Shown piece after piece: positions 45,001 through 60,000 of a stretch of DNA of 64,000 bases. The translations under genes and the position numbers were made by a program. Source of the stretch: Amphibalanus amphitrite. Taxonomy: Eukaryota; Arthropoda; Thecostraca; Balanomorpha; Balanidae. The first letter of the stretch is position 1. The number at the start of each line of letters is the position of its first letter. Where the stretch lies: the NCBI RefSeq assembly GCF_019059575.1, contig NW_024881672.1:62001-126000 (forward strand). The letters are read 5' to 3'. The notes under the pieces are model-generated. The model did not search any database, had not been told where the DNA came from, and saw only the letters and a program-made list of their open reading frames with translations.

Positions 45001-48000
45001 GCTGGCAGCCAGTTGGCACTGCTAAACTAGGTGCCGTTTGGAGAATGTATATTGTATACCTACATTAACTACTTTCAATGAGTCTCAACTCAAGATCATA
45101 TCTGATTCTGAGGCCTGAGCCACTCATGCAAGGTCATGGCCTCCTCGTGGCCCATGGAGTCCCTGCTGATGCCAATGCTGAATGTTTCACAGGTGGGATT
45201 AATCCTATTTTTGAGGTTGTACTGTTTGAATAATTTTATCTGATAAGTGAGAAGTAGTAACATTTGTCTCATTATCATGTAGACAAAGTTTGATTAAAAA
45301 AAACATGAATGCCTCTCGGAACTTGTGCTTTTGAATTTTCAAATAAGACTTTCTAGGTAATAATAAGAGATAGGTTACTATGCTACTCCTTAATCCTTAC
45401 TTATATTATAATTGTCTCTCAGAGTTACTTACAAATTTATCTGACATTGCACTGTTGACTGTTGAGTGTTGAAGATAGGTAGGTGTAAGGTAGGTACCTA
45501 TGTACCTAGTCCTACTAGGTAGCTGTTTGAATCTTTGGTCAAGGCTACTATGCTGCTTAATACAATTGTGGTATGCGGCATATTCATTTTATCATAGCTT
45601 TGAGTCAAATAATCAACAAATGCCTATAGTGAATCATGGGTTGAATGAAATAAGTTCAATAAAAATGTCGTGTGAGTCATGAGTTGATTTGAATCGATTC
45701 ATCAAAATGTGTGAGTCATGAGTTGATTCGAATCATTCCGTTGGCTAGTTGCTCGAGTCATGAGTTGATTCGAATCATTTCATCGAGGAACTTGATGAGT
45801 CATGAGTTGATTCGAATCAATTAAATTTAACATCATGAGTCGTTTGATGAATCGATTCAAATTTCCAGACTCAAACAAAGAATCGACTCAAAAAAAATTT
45901 GAGTCGTTTACAAGTCTGACATTGGCTAATTACTCCCGGGTTTGCATGTCGTGCTACAATTCTCGGATTTACCTTCTGCGTCTCAGTCGAGCGACTTCTG
46001 ACTCGTCAGTGTGTGGAGGGGCGGTAGTGGTCGTTGCATAAGCTCGAATATCAGACTGGTTGAAAGTGGTGCGCCCGGTATTGGCCGGTTGGGCAACTCG
46101 TCGGAGGCTCCGCTGCCCGGGCCTCTGTGATAATAATAGGGAACAGATATGCGGTCAGCAGCAGCGATGTTTATTTACGGGGTTGATGCTTTCACTTAGA
46201 TGTCGTCAGTCAATTCATAAAAAAACTAGTAGAACTGATAAAAAATATGCATGATATGCATGATTAATTACCGATATTGCCAAGTAAAATTGCCTTATAT
46301 TTTAGGCTTAGGTAGTTGAATATCAAATGTAATTACAATTCCGCAACCATACTCCTATCTTGGATTAAGTCCATTTTCTGACTTTTGTTGTCTGTAGTCA
46401 TGTTTTTTCCTGGAATAAGTCCATTTTCTGTCCTAACTTGACTGTATTCATTGGCTGTGCCAACATGTGACAAAACATAATACCGCTAATCTTAGGAGGC
46501 ACGCTGTTATCCTCCACGTTAGCGCCAGCTCTACCGATGGCGCTGCCGTGTTTCAAGGTCCGACGGTACTTGGACTGCACTCTGAAGGCTCTCCAATCTC
46601 GAGTCTGTTTTACCCTCCGCGCGGAGCGGTGCAGCGGAGGGATTCTGGAGCGTCCGGGGCCCATCCGTGACAGATTTATGGAGAGCCGGCGCGCTGCCGT
46701 TCCGACTCCGACCAAAGACCCACTTTCCCGGCCAGATGGTGCTGGAAGGATGGCAATCGCCATGGTAACTAGAGTGGACGAGCAGCGTGATGTAATGTTG
46801 TCCATGCTGAATGGTCCAGTTATGCTGTAATTACTGAAATTGATGTGGCCTGACAGGCCTTTGGTCAATGGTGACTACTGACTTTCTAGTTTCTAGGCAA
46901 CAGTGGCGGTCGCAGGGGGGGGGGGCATCAGGGCCATGCCCCCCCCAAAGGCAAATCAGGGGGGCCATCATATCATTTGGCCCCCCCCAAACAACCGATG
47001 GGCCCCCATGGCCGTATGGGGCCCTGGCCCGTATTCGATTGTCACGAGGCTCGAGAAACCCACGCCAGCTATTAACAGCTCCCATACCAGTCTTTGAGGG
47101 TCCTACACTGACCTCTGAGGGCCCTTCAGTGGCGGTCAAGCTTCCACATTGACCGCTGAGGACCCGTATTGACCTCTGAGGGCCCTCCACTGGCCTTTGA
47201 GGGCCCCTAAACCGGCCTCAGGGGCCCAACCGGCGTCTGAGAGCCTCACACCGGCCTCTGGTGGCCTCATTTCTGTCTCTCGAGTCCCAAGACTAGCCTT
47301 TAAGTATCTCTGAGGGCCCCGCACTGGATTCTGAAGACCCGATGTCGAGCCAGCATCGGCCTCTGGGGGCCCATCTTGGCCTTTGAGGGCCCTCCGCTGG
47401 TCTCTGGGGTCCAACGCCGGCCCATGCCGGCCTTTTAGGGCCCCACCCACACTGACCTCTAAGGGCCCATGCTGGCCTTTAAGGACCCACATTAGCCTCT
47501 GAGGGCCCCCGCACTGGATTCTGATGACCCAATGCCGGCCGCTCAGGGCCCGCATCGGCGTCTGAGGGCCCATCTTGGCCTTTGAGGGCCCTCCGCTGGC
47601 CTCTGGGGTCCAACGCCGGCCCATGCCGGTCTTTTAGGGCCCCACACTGACCTCTGAGGGCCCATGCTGGCCTGTAAGGATACACATTAGCCTCTATGGG
47701 CCCCACACTGGATTCTGAAGACCCGATGCCGGCCTCTAAGGGTCCGCATCGGCCTCTGAAGGCCCATCTTGGCCTTTGAGGGCCCTCTGCTGGCCCCTGG
47801 GGTCCAACGCCGGCCAATGCCAGTCTTGTAGGGTCCCATTCTGATCTTTGAGGGCCCCATGCTGGCCTGTAAGGGCCCATATTAGCCTCCGAGAGCCCCC
47901 CGCACTGGATTCTGAAGACCCGATGCCGGCCTCTAAGGGTCAGCATCGGCTTCTGCGGGCCCATCTTGGCCTTTGAGGGCCTTCTGTTGGCCTCTGGGGT

Positions 48001-51000
48001 CCAACGCCGGCCCATGCCGGTCTTTTAGGGCCCCACACTGACCTCTGAGGGCCCGTGCAGGCCTGTAAGGACCCACCTTAGCCTCTGAGGGCCCCGCACG
48101 GGCTTCTGAAGACCTGATGCCGGCCTCTAAGGACCCGCATCGGCCTAGTCTGAGGGCCCATCTTGGCCTTTGAGGGCCCTCTTCTGGCCTCTGGGGTCCA
48201 ACGCCGGCCCATGGCGGTCTTTTAGGGCCCCACCCTAACCTCTGAGGGCTCCATGCTGGCCTGTAAGGACCCATATTAGCCTCTGAGTGCCCAATTCGGT
48301 CTCTGATGGTCTCAAACTGCCCTTTGCAGGCCCTGTACTGGTCTCTCAGGGCTCTAAACTGGCCCCTAAGAGCCCAAACCAGCCTCTAAAGGTCCCACGA
48401 CCCACACCGGCCTCTGATGGTCCCATTTTTGTCTCTGGGACCGAAACTGCCCTTATGTGCCTCTGAGGGACCCGTACTGGCTTCTGAAGGATCGATGCCG
48501 GCTTCTGAGGACCCATACCGGTCTTTAAGTGCCTCATAGCGACACCTGAGGCCCACACTAGCCTCTGAGGGGCCCGCAAACTGGCCTATGAGGTCTCTAC
48601 ACCGGCCACTGATGGCCCTATTATGTTCTCTGGGGGGCTCAAGCCTTACCTTTGGGCGTCACGCACTTGCTTATGAAGGCCCACATCAGCCTCTGGGGCC
48701 CTACCTGGGGCCTTTGAGGCCCTTCGCTGACCCTTGGGTCCAACGCCGGCCTCTGGGGGTCTGACACTGTACTCTAAGGGCCCCATTGCAGCCTCTAGGC
48801 GATAGGTATCGCCGAAGCGCTATCGATGGGCCCATAAGTGTAGGAACCATGGGTGCAGTGGGCGCAGTTGCACCAACAATAATTCTGCAGTGAGTGCAGA
48901 CAATGTATTCTGCATCCACAATAATCTGGAACAAAACCCCCTTTCCTCAGCAACACTACTTTCCATGCAGCGCGACAAATTTAGGATATTTTGCCCACTA
49001 TCCGTCTTTCGAAGCATTTCCTACTGTAATGGTCTTCAAAATTTGCATTTGTGCTCAAGTAAAAAAAAGATTAAACGGAAGTCGGAACACATGTGATTGA
49101 ACAGTGAACAGATACCGATGACCCACTGTTAAAAGTTTTAGCACGATGATCTTAAAAAATGGCAAAGTTTTTTTTTGCAAAGAAAATGGCAAAGTTAGCC
49201 GCCTTTACTTTTGCGGTAGTCCATTCACAGTTGCGTGAATTATTGACATATTCAATGCTTCAAAATGCACTTTTCGGTACCTTTTCGACATGGTGCACCC
49301 TCAAAGCTCTCAATGAGCCTCCGCTCGGGTGCCGCTCCCTACCCCCCCCCCCCCCCGCTTCACCGGCCATGGACTAGATTTCTGCACCCGTGCACTACGC
49401 CCGTGGGCCCCTTTAAGCTAGCACCGGGCCCCCCGGGTCAGCGCAGGGGCCCCTTTGCCAAGTTGCCCCCCCCCCCCCCCAAACTCCAAGTCTGCGACCG
49501 CCCCTGCTAGGCAACGCTAACCAGTAGCCATGGCAAAATTGTGTTTCTGTTTGCGTCGAAGCGAACTTTTTTGCGAGTTCATTTCAGCAGCGATCTTGTT
49601 TGTTACGTTTCGGATAGATTTTATGCGTCTATTTGCATCCTTAGCATAGAGTCCAATGTGCAGGAATCTCGTGCCTCGAACCACTTATCCAGATGGAAAT
49701 GAGATGCTTCTGATGGACAGCGCTGTTATCTGGCGAGTCATTTGATACGATTCCAATGAATGTTGTGGCTGCCATGGTTATCCTCTGCCGTCAGTTCTGA
49801 AATGGCTCAGCTGAGCTTTTGATCCTTAATTGGTATATCCTTTTGTTCGTATGATCCTTCTTAGATAAATTCCTTTTCAAATTAGAATATTGTTTGCCAT
49901 GTTGCGTGCTAGCGCATAATCGTAAGTCAGAGGCACTGAAAACGAATATTGCGCTTGTCTTGATCAGCACAATTAAATTCGAATTGATGTCTTTTCTCGA
50001 CCCCCTCATTAAGTTAATCCTGGGGTCTACTGCTGACGCCGTAAATGGGGTCACCCTGGTATAGGCCACGTGGCGAATTGTAGCTGTGAGGAGCAACTGT
50101 GTCTCGTCTGCTGCCCTCATAAGCGGGTGGGGTGCCCGACACTAGCCATTCGTCATAATAATACCTAATTACATTGGTGAATTCAACGTTATCGAATCAA
50201 GAAACAACTATCCTAATGATTTGATGATCATCTTTACCTAATGCATGGATACAACGTCGTTTATGATTTTCACCGTAATATTTAGGTAAACAGCCAACGG
50301 CAATTAGCGAGTCCGTCATTATTGCCTTCCCATTTTCGTGACAACTCAGTCATCTTGGCTACAAAGACCAAAACGGATGAATTCGTTCGACTTTCCCCAG
50401 ATTATTTCTTGCTGTTATATATCCCTTATTACACCTGTCATTCATGTTGCATGCTATTGGTATTATGAGATAGTGGTAATCGGACCCACTTTTTTAACAG
50501 TATATAGGTACTTACTTACGTTCCTCGCCACTCGTGCGCGATATGCCTGAACAAAGACTGTGAAGTTCGAACCACTGATAAAGATAAGTTCAGTCTATCA
50601 TGTAATCACAGCACAACACCATGCTGCGTGGTTATTCATTGATGCATAAATTTTTATTTGAATTACAAAACTTAGGAGACACTTTTAATTCATTTACAAA
50701 TGCACGGTTTTTTATCGCTGTATAGGGACCGATAAAACGTTTATACGCATATAATGGCGACATGAGTTTCATGCTAGGACAAAGAAAAGAAAAATAATTT
50801 TGGACTTTTATCCCACCCATATGATTAGCCATTAAAAACTCCTCTGTTTGATGCCAGTGGCCCGCGATTGAGCGCCACAATAAATTATCAGCATCCAATT
50901 TTCCTGCGCTATTATATTACGAGCAAAATCCTTTCCTATGCTTATGAGGGTTGGTCACCGGTCGCCCCGTTTCGTCTGCCGGTCGCTCGGCCGGTCTGCA

Positions 51001-54000
51001 GTGCCTCCCACCGTGTTCGTTACGGAGCACTGTCTGCGGCCAGTCGGCCATTTTACAGCCGCCCCCGGCGGTCAGAATGAGCCTGAGCCTCACTCTCCGT
51101 GAGGTGAGCACTGAGAAGTGAGATGGATAGTGAGCTCTGCTAGACTACCGCGCCACAGCTGCTGCCCGGTACTCGTTTAGGAAGGATGGCATTTAGGGCG
51201 GCCGCGCGTAGCACCAGTGGGGAATGCAGATTCACAAAGCTTCGGGTCGACCAGTGCAGAGGTGTTGTTCGGTCCAGAATGGATGAGCTCATCGACAAGG
51301 GGTGGAGCGGGAACACTATTAAGGAGCTGAATGACTTGAGGCACTTATTGCTGCTCATTGAGTTTAGAGAGAACTGCGCCGTGTGCTGGAAATTCCCATG
51401 TCGCCGCTTCAAATGGCCCTCGTATATCAGTGCTAAAGCTGCCCGTTAGCATGCATGACCCGTGTTTTCTCTTGTATCACATACGTTGTGTAATTGGACC
51501 CTTATTGGCTGGGGCCCACTTGAACTCCATTGATTTTAAGAGGAGAGCGAATAGTGTCACGTCACTCCTGCTTCGTAATTCACAAAACTCATTTAGCTCC
51601 ATTCGCCTAACTATTTGGTACCTAATACATTTTTCATGTTTGATGGAAATCGTGAGCTGGTGTCGAAAAAGATTATTTTCATCAAAATTTCGTCATCGTT
51701 ATAATTGATATTGTTTAACTTTTACTTCCTAAGGAGAGGAGGGAGTTTTTTTTTACTTTAATAGGTTCTCATGTTTTTCAATTTTTTATCATTGTTTTAT
51801 GAGAATAATAAAAAAGAAAGTTTTGTAAAAAATGAACTTCCTTGATGGTAGCAAATTTATTTAAAAAACAAAAAAAAATGTTTCGTCAACTATCCCCTTA
51901 TTCTCGAAAGTAGGGCGTCTTTCAAATGATGGGTCAGCCGGCGGCACGGTGGGTGCTCGTCCGTCTCGACACTGCTGCCGCTCGGCTGCGGCGCATTCCG
52001 AATGCACTGCCGATCATGTGATGGTGCTGGTGACCTTGGTGGCGTCGGGTGGCCGCTTCACTGCCGGCCCATTGTTGCTCGAGACACGGAGACGGGCTAG
52101 AGGCGGCATCGCCCGCACCGCGCCCTGTTGAATTTGAATATCCGTTGCAGAAGAAAGCCGGGGGTGCTTTTTGCCGCAGCCGATTTCGGTGCTGCGGGCG
52201 TTTGCGTGCGTCCCCCGAATGGTTCCCTGTCGTGTCTCGAAAAAAAGTTTTTACGCAGTAACATCTATATGCTCAACATTGTTGTATTGTTATGACAATT
52301 TGAACAAATTAGTAATTTAGGATGTTGTCTTTTTAAGCACTTTCTGTTTAATTGTCAGTCAGTTAGAAAATTAGTTGAATTTTAATATTTTGTTTTGGGA
52401 TAGATGAACCTTTTGATTATTTATTTAGATTAATTTGATTTCATATGACTGGATGTGATCATCAGTGCACTGGGAAAAAAATGCGCACGATCGGCTGTCA
52501 GAACGGCTTGCACCATGATATTCTTATGGCTTCGGCCATTCGTGCGGCCATTTTCTGCACCGGCCCGGCGCCCGCCACCCTCGCGAACCGCATATACTGG
52601 TCACACGGGGACTGAACACAACCTCTGCTGATCAATGAGTGAGCTCGCACTGAGACCGCCGGCAGTTCCGTTTTGTGGCGTCCTGTGACTAATGAATGCG
52701 GCAAATATGGCAACGATGGCTCACTCCCCTGGGGCGGGTCGGTGTATCGCTCCTCATCGTGCACATCTGTTGAAAGTTGAAGGTGTACTTGGTAAAGCAT
52801 CGTGTCTCAAAAAGTGCTCAAATTGTGATCAATAGTCAATGAAACAACTAGAAAGCGTGCTACGATCATTGTCGAGTTAGCGTCGTGCTTTTGGTAATTG
52901 CGTAATGCGCCCGTCGGTCCTCGTCAGTCAGGTCCACCGGTCTGCAATAGGACTGTGAGTCATACGGAAGTCATGCGTGTCTTGATATAGGATAAATTTG
53001 GTGTCAGCTCTGCTCTCTTTCCGTTTTCCTAAGCCTGTAGAAATTGCCGGGCCCAAGGGAAAGTTTGCATTTGCGTTTGACCGTAGTCGTACAGTTCAAT
53101 TGTTTGAATTTTAAAACTTGGTGGAAGATTTGAATGCATTATCGATTTATGCGAAGGTAATTTTTAGCCAGATATAACCTTTAAAAGGCATTTTACTAGA
53201 AAGGCAATGTTTTTATTTACATACATACGTTTTTACTACAAACACTATGTAATTGGCGTATTGCTTTGTGAAATCTTACATCGTGCACGAACATCATTTT
53301 ATTCGTGCCAGCTGCCATGTCACCGTGTCCCCTGATTTTTCCCATGTGAAGCGGAACCACACAGATCACGGGGCGATAGGCGCCAGCCAGTGGAAGGGAC
53401 GGGAGCCGTTAAACACATGGCTGTTTATTTCCTCCCTCTCCCTTCTGACGGCAAAGGTCGATAGCGCTAGCAGTGTCCCTATTCCCTTCCCCCGTCCTGC
53501 ACCACACCCCTTAGACTGGGGTAGCAGTACGGTCGATAGCTTCCCCTGTGATAGGGCCGCTTATTGAGGGATTTGTCCGCCGATGGCTTCCTTATGCTCC
53601 ACGGTGGTGTGTGGTTGCCATTTTTTTCATATTTGGCATTGGTTACGAGCGAGCGAGCGCACCGAGCGAAGTGAGTCTTTTCAATATAACGGAAAAATCT
53701 CAGTATGAGCGGCCCGGCCCGGCCCGGCCCGGCCCGGCCCGGCCTGTAACGCTTTTGAGAGGCTTATATCTCAGCAACCGCTGGACCGATTGGCCTGCGG
53801 TCTTTTTTGCTGGGTAGCCCCATCCCTCCTACCCCGTAATTGACTACTTTTGATACATCTCAGTGACCGTCGTGGCACGTGCCACGTGAAAATTCAAGGG
53901 TGTTCAAGCTGTTTTGCAAAAGCAGTGATTTTGAGAGGCCCATATCTCAGCAGCCGCTTGCGCGATTGATTGTCTTCCGGTAATTTTTGTAGGGTAGCTG

Positions 54001-57000
54001 CATCCCTTCTACCAAAGGTCGGATACTCTTGATCTATGTGAGTGACCCGCACTGCACGTGCAAAATGCAAAAAGAAGAGGTGCCAAATTTGTTCTCATTT
54101 CAATAACTCGGTAATTACTGGGGCGATTTCGCTGAAACTTGGCATACAGGTAGGCACCCACCAGGCAATGCATTCCCATGTGTTGCGGTTAGGGTGCTAC
54201 TGCACGTGCGCACGTGCAGGGGGCGCTTCCAGATCTCGAGAACGGCTGGGCCGATTGCGCTCAAATTTGGTACACGGTTGGGGACCGGTTAGTAGGGTGC
54301 CGTGCAAAAGTCAGTTTGGACCCCGTTTGCACGTGCGCACGTGCAGAATGCCGCTTCCAGATCTCGGAAACGGCTGGGCCGATTGCGTTCAAATTTGGCA
54401 CACCGCTAGCGACCGGTTAGAAGGGTGCTTTGCACAAGTCCTGTTGGAAGTACCCTCTCGCCCTTCCGCGCGTGCAGGGCTCACTATCTCGCTCGCTCGT
54501 TCTTCGCCCAAAAGACGTTTTACTGGTAATTAGGTCAATAGTGTTATATATTTTTTATACGAAATAATTTATCAGCGCTGAATGCACTCATCCAGCTCGT
54601 TAGGAGGCACCGTGCCTTTTTATTAGGGCAGTTTCGCCGGGCGTCTGACTCGGTCTCCGATGGTATCTTGCAACTGACGCCGTCACCGGTGGGTGAGGAA
54701 TGCGTGTTTATGAGGCTGGTGGGCTGACGCTACAGTGCTCTGTCCAGTTACTGGTGTGCACTGCATCTACACTTTCTGACCTTCCTTCTACCTACTCTGT
54801 CTTCCCTCTTCCTATCCTTCTATCTTCGCCTTTCGTCCTTTTGTCTTCCTATCTTTTGTCTTCGCTTATAACATACATCTTCTTTTCATCCACTCACTAC
54901 TGCTCTGGCTGATTTCTGGTCTACTTCTAGTTTCTTGTCTAGTTTCTGGCCTACTTTTTCCTTATTTCTAATGTGATTCCCTTATCCCCATGCCCCTGAT
55001 ACTTTCATTATTCTATCCCAGACTCATTCCCCAATGCCCATCCACTCGATGCTTCTACTCGTATGGTGATTCATGGTCGTGCCATTATGTGATGTGATCA
55101 CGGATCACAAAGTGCGATCTTTCTGGTGATTTCTTCACAATTTTCCTCCGCCCGCTCAGTACCTGATGCCATTAGGTCTGCTCGTTGACTGTTATTTGCC
55201 ATGAGTTATATGACTGCCATTTGCCATTAGCAATATAATCAAAATGATTGGTAAACTAATGAAATTGTATTTAAATTATGTTGCACATCATCCACACCAC
55301 TCATTTCTAATTATTACCCTAACTCGAGAGCTGCTGGCAGTATTCAGCTCCGTTCCGACTTTCGCCGAACACGGCTCGACCCCGGATGCGGAATTGGTGT
55401 GGCGACTGCTCGCTGCTGCTATCGTCGGCTTACGGCTATCATGTCTGCGCCCCATGCAGTTATTCCGGGGATCGGCCCGGTCTACGACGGCAGTATTCGA
55501 GCCGGTTGCGGTCGAATCCCTGCCTCACTGACCCGCTGCGCTGAGTGAATCCACTCCGTCGAGTTAGGACCGATCCTACCCGGCGATGAGCCCTCGCTGG
55601 TTACCAGCAAGGGGATACTCTGATGACTCGCACTTCTCGGCTCTGCACTGGCAGCCCGAATTCGACGAATCATCGGCGAGACATCGGCCGCCGGTTTTGC
55701 TGAATCATGGGCGCCGTATTTGCATGGTGCATTGGTTCCGACACGAGAAAGTGGCTTTGTTATTCGACATCGGTCAAGTAACACCAAGCCACGGATTGGA
55801 TCAGGAAAATGTGTGTGCTGTCCTCTACCGAAATAGTGATATCGTTACAGGCACTTGTTCGATGCTTTAGCTCTGGCGTTTTCAGGATGAGGTCATCGGT
55901 ACGTCACACGATAGGTACCGTCAAATCAAGCGAACGTGATTGCTCAATGTATTTCCGGGTGCACCGTGTCGAATTATCGGGACCTTGTACGGTACTTATG
56001 GTGCTGATGCAAGTTGCAACTACCTGATTCTCATTTGTGACCGGATGGTGCAAATTCAGTTAACTTTCTGACGCACTTGTAACATTTCATATTTGATCTG
56101 TTTTGAGTTACCTTGTTGCGATATTTCCGTTTTACAATCATGTATATTTTTGTTTTGAAGGATATTTCGTCCGCGGGACTTGTTCACATCAATACCGAAA
56201 TTTTTGCTTAACTTGTTAAAATGAAATAATTGGATAAGACGCTTCACAAACAGCAAGCACTAAATCATTTAAAATGCATGTTTATCCGAATTGTTTCATC
56301 CCATTCAGCTTTCACTTGGCTAAAGAACTTGAGACTATTTATTCATATGTTAAATGCCTGTTGAAGACCGCTTCATACGTTGCACTACCGCCGTCCGGTT
56401 TGGGCTATGTGGTTCTCCGAATTCGCCCGTGGCATCCCATAGGGAATGCGGTGCAAAAACTGGTTTTCTTAGCCGAATATGACCTCGGCGATAGCTGAGA
56501 CTTGATGGTCTCATACAGGACATGCCACCGAGGAAGCATGACGGAAAAATATGGACGGTTTTACCGTCTCTGGAAAACGTTTGTCGCTGCCAAAAATAAT
56601 GTCATTCTGGCCAGATCAGGTTGATAGTATAAGACAATAGACATGTTTGGAAACAAATAAGGTAGCAATGTAAGGACATTGTGTCTGTCAATTAACTCAA
56701 TGTATGACTATCCTGTCAGAGGCAGGATGTTAGCCTTCATCTGATGCATTCTCCAGGCAGCAGGAACCCATACATGTTGCCTATATACCAAGAGCGTCTA
56801 TATACCAAGTATAGCTATGTCAGGTAACCAAGCACCAGTTCCGTCTAGAATTGGGTTGTGGAGTTCGCATACTGTAACTGTCGGATGACTCGTAATGATG
56901 CGTTTTATTTCGTTGTCCTACGTTTTGCGCAACATTACGACCGACAGTAGGGCTCTGTATTGAGGTCCGAGGATAGGTAGCATTGAACCCGTTCACCCCG

Positions 57001-60000
57001 GAAGTTATTGGTAAAGTTGAGTATGTCCTTTGGGTACAATGTGAGCCCTTGAAGGCCTCATTGTCGTTCTAGTTACCCTTTGGCATAATTGTAAGTCTGC
57101 TCATTAATGTACACCGAATGCTTAGATCATTTTTGGTGAGACCTTGTAGAAAGCATAGCGGATCGTTTCAAAGCGATGGCTAATGCGTCCCTGTTTTTGG
57201 AAAGGCTTAAATGCAGTGGACTTTTATAAAGCCCTAGCCTGGTCGCCCTGTTATTTGTGAACTGATCGAGGATCGATCATGTAGCAGCCTATGATGTTAT
57301 ATAATCGGTAGTGCGTACTGCGTAGTCTGCCATACTTCGCACGATATTTTCTCCTGTCACGACACTTGCCATGTTCACACGAGCTCGCCTATGTGTGAGG
57401 TACAGTGTAAAGCCGGCTTTAGTAGATCGATGCCGTGCTGCTGCAGTAATTCATTCCTTGTGGTTGCTGGAGAATTGTCTGAACATTTCTTGCTGAAACT
57501 TTGTGGACTCAAAGGCCAGGGGTGGGAAAACTGGTCAGTTTTATTTGTGGGCGTTCTGTTATAAAGTTTGAAGTTTGGGTGCCGTTTCCCAGGAATTGTT
57601 GGGGTATCGTCACTATCCTTGCTATCTTTGAAAAGCAGTAGTAGCATAGCACCAGCTGTTATATAGCTTCCGGTGCCTATGACAATTTTACTTTAATGTT
57701 TTCATGGCATCCTGTTGGATATTTACAATATATGTCTTGTGGTTTGCCGTTCTGACTGAACTAGTATAAGCAATTAGTAGCATTCAGGGTGGCCTGTCTC
57801 CATGTGGGTCATGTTGTGTCGGTCATTTCTTGTCACATGATGACCGACTCCCGGGCTACACGATGGCGGGGTCGGGCTGATTTACTGCCTCAACCCTGCC
57901 GCGGAATCAGCAGTGACAAATGATATGGCTCCGTTCTGAATCCCGCTATATTGAACACCAATGCTATGTGCTTATACCATAGGTCTGATTGAGCTGGACT
58001 GGGCTAGGCTGGGGGGGGGGGATAGAGATCAACCTAGGGTACCCCCAAATCTAGTTTTCTCACCGGTTTTGGGCCACTTAATTTTCATCCCTTGGCTTTC
58101 TCATCAAAGAAGAAAACATGTGCAAAAAAGTGCGATATTCCGCCTTAAAGTTGTGGGGGCACCACCCCCACGGCCCCAGAGTTAGGGGGCGGGGCAAGCT
58201 GCCCCACTCCCCTCCCCCCCCCCGGTTCCCGCGCCTATGTTGTAAGTAAACATGTTTTCCGTGCGGGTGAAATTTAGAGACCGATGTTCTTATGTATCGC
58301 GTCATCACATGGCACGACTCGGCACATTCATAGCTCGTTTGCCGGCCCGTTTAATCGGGATCGCTTACACAGTGGTCGTTGTACTGACGTGGGTCGTGCG
58401 TGTGCATACTCTGCAGTGCGTTAATAATCAGGTGGGCTAAACATAGACCTCACTGGGTGATACAGTCCCGACGAGTGGCTGGGTCAGTGTTGCTCAATGT
58501 GATTTGAGATAGTGCAGGGTCCAACTCTCCAGTCTTCAGTCCAGTTTTTCGCTCATGCAGGCGGGCGGCAATAAATCAACACATGAATCGTAAAGATAAC
58601 TTAATTATGTATTTGACACGTCACATTTTCCGTGTAAATTTTAATTCTAACCTAAACAGTAAACATGCGAGCCAGAAGCTTAAAACCTCTAGCAAACTTC
58701 CATTATCGCCTCGGAGCTCACGTTTCATGCTATTTGCAGAAACACGTCACAAACACGTCTCATTGCATGTGCACCTCATCAAAGAATATATAACCGTATA
58801 AGTCCGTACTATCCACTTGCACCGTCCCCATGGCCTGCATTGTTGGCTGTCACGTGACCAGGCCTGTCGCCACGAAAGCAGCCACGTCGGCGGTAGCGGT
58901 GACCTTTCGACCCTGCGCGCAGTCGCTGTTGACCGGGCGCGGCTGGCTAGGTAGTGGAGTAGGTCAAGGTCACCTCCCCCCCCCCCCCGTCCCGGGGGCG
59001 GGGGGGGCGACTGTCAGCTGATCCTGCGATGGCCGACGTCGCAGCGTCCCGGGAACTGTGTCACTGAAGTCGTATCACTAATCCATGTCGGTGACGTGTC
59101 ACTGACGTGGCAATCTAGTCGTGTCACTGACACTGTGTTTCTGACACCGTGTTAATGGATCTGTGTCATTGAGCAATGATTAGGGTAAGGGAAGGGCACC
59201 TGCGTCGGTGAACTGCCGACGAAATAGCCAAGCGAGCGGAATCGATGTATCGACCCAATTTGGCGCTGTCCAGACACCTGGTGCTGAGTGTGACGTGTTT
59301 ATATCTTAACTGACCCCTCCCCCCTTCTCGTGCACTATTCACGGTTGTATGCAACCACCGGCGTAAAGCGTCCTTGCTCATCAAGTGGGGTAAAGTACAT
59401 TTAAAATAAAATAATTCAAGTTTACAAAGTGGTAACCTTCACTGAGGATAATAGCTGCATAGCATGCTGCTTGCTAAATAGTGTCTAACGGAATATGTTG
59501 TTCACCACATTTATCGTGCATGCTATCTGGGAACATTGTTGTGATGGGCTTCCTTGCAGGCGCCATCATTATTATCATTTGGAACTTCCCAGGCTTATCT
59601 GAATATCGCTCGTGTAGAACGAATTCGTGCACGAACGAAAGTCAAGGCCTTGTGATGGGCTCAACCGGGATGAATCCATTTTCATTGTTGACTGTTGTAC
59701 AAACCAAAAGTGTGCCTTTTCGTACCGTGTAGTAGACATGCATATTTTTTATGTTGCTCCTAGTTGACTTTCACTGTTCGAGCGGATGGTGCACGCTAAT
59801 GTATGCACATTGCACAGCCTACATTACATATGTCCAGGCAGACTTGTTCGCGTGCACATTACGTCATTGGTCAGTGCTTAACTACTACGAAGTCGTTGGT
59901 TCCGTCATGTGTAATTCATGCCATATTTTGTGCTTATGTCTTGTCAGCATTCCATATACTGCTGGAAAATCTGTGGGCTTACCAGTCCGTCATCGGCTTA

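Noticed and set aside
47136..48579. Overlapping minus-strand frames rich in Gly, Pro, Arg, collagen-like at first sight
   Set aside because: They come from the minisatellite; unit lengths (194-200 bp) shift the frame and the array lies inside a hAT element.
47085..48800. CRISPR-like array of repeats
   Set aside because: Monomers are contiguous and degenerate with no unique spacers, and the DNA is eukaryotic.
51186..51449. 87-codon plus-strand frame with several cysteines
   Set aside because: Not recognised, no conserved domain, and no clear splice sites; left as unexplained intron sequence.
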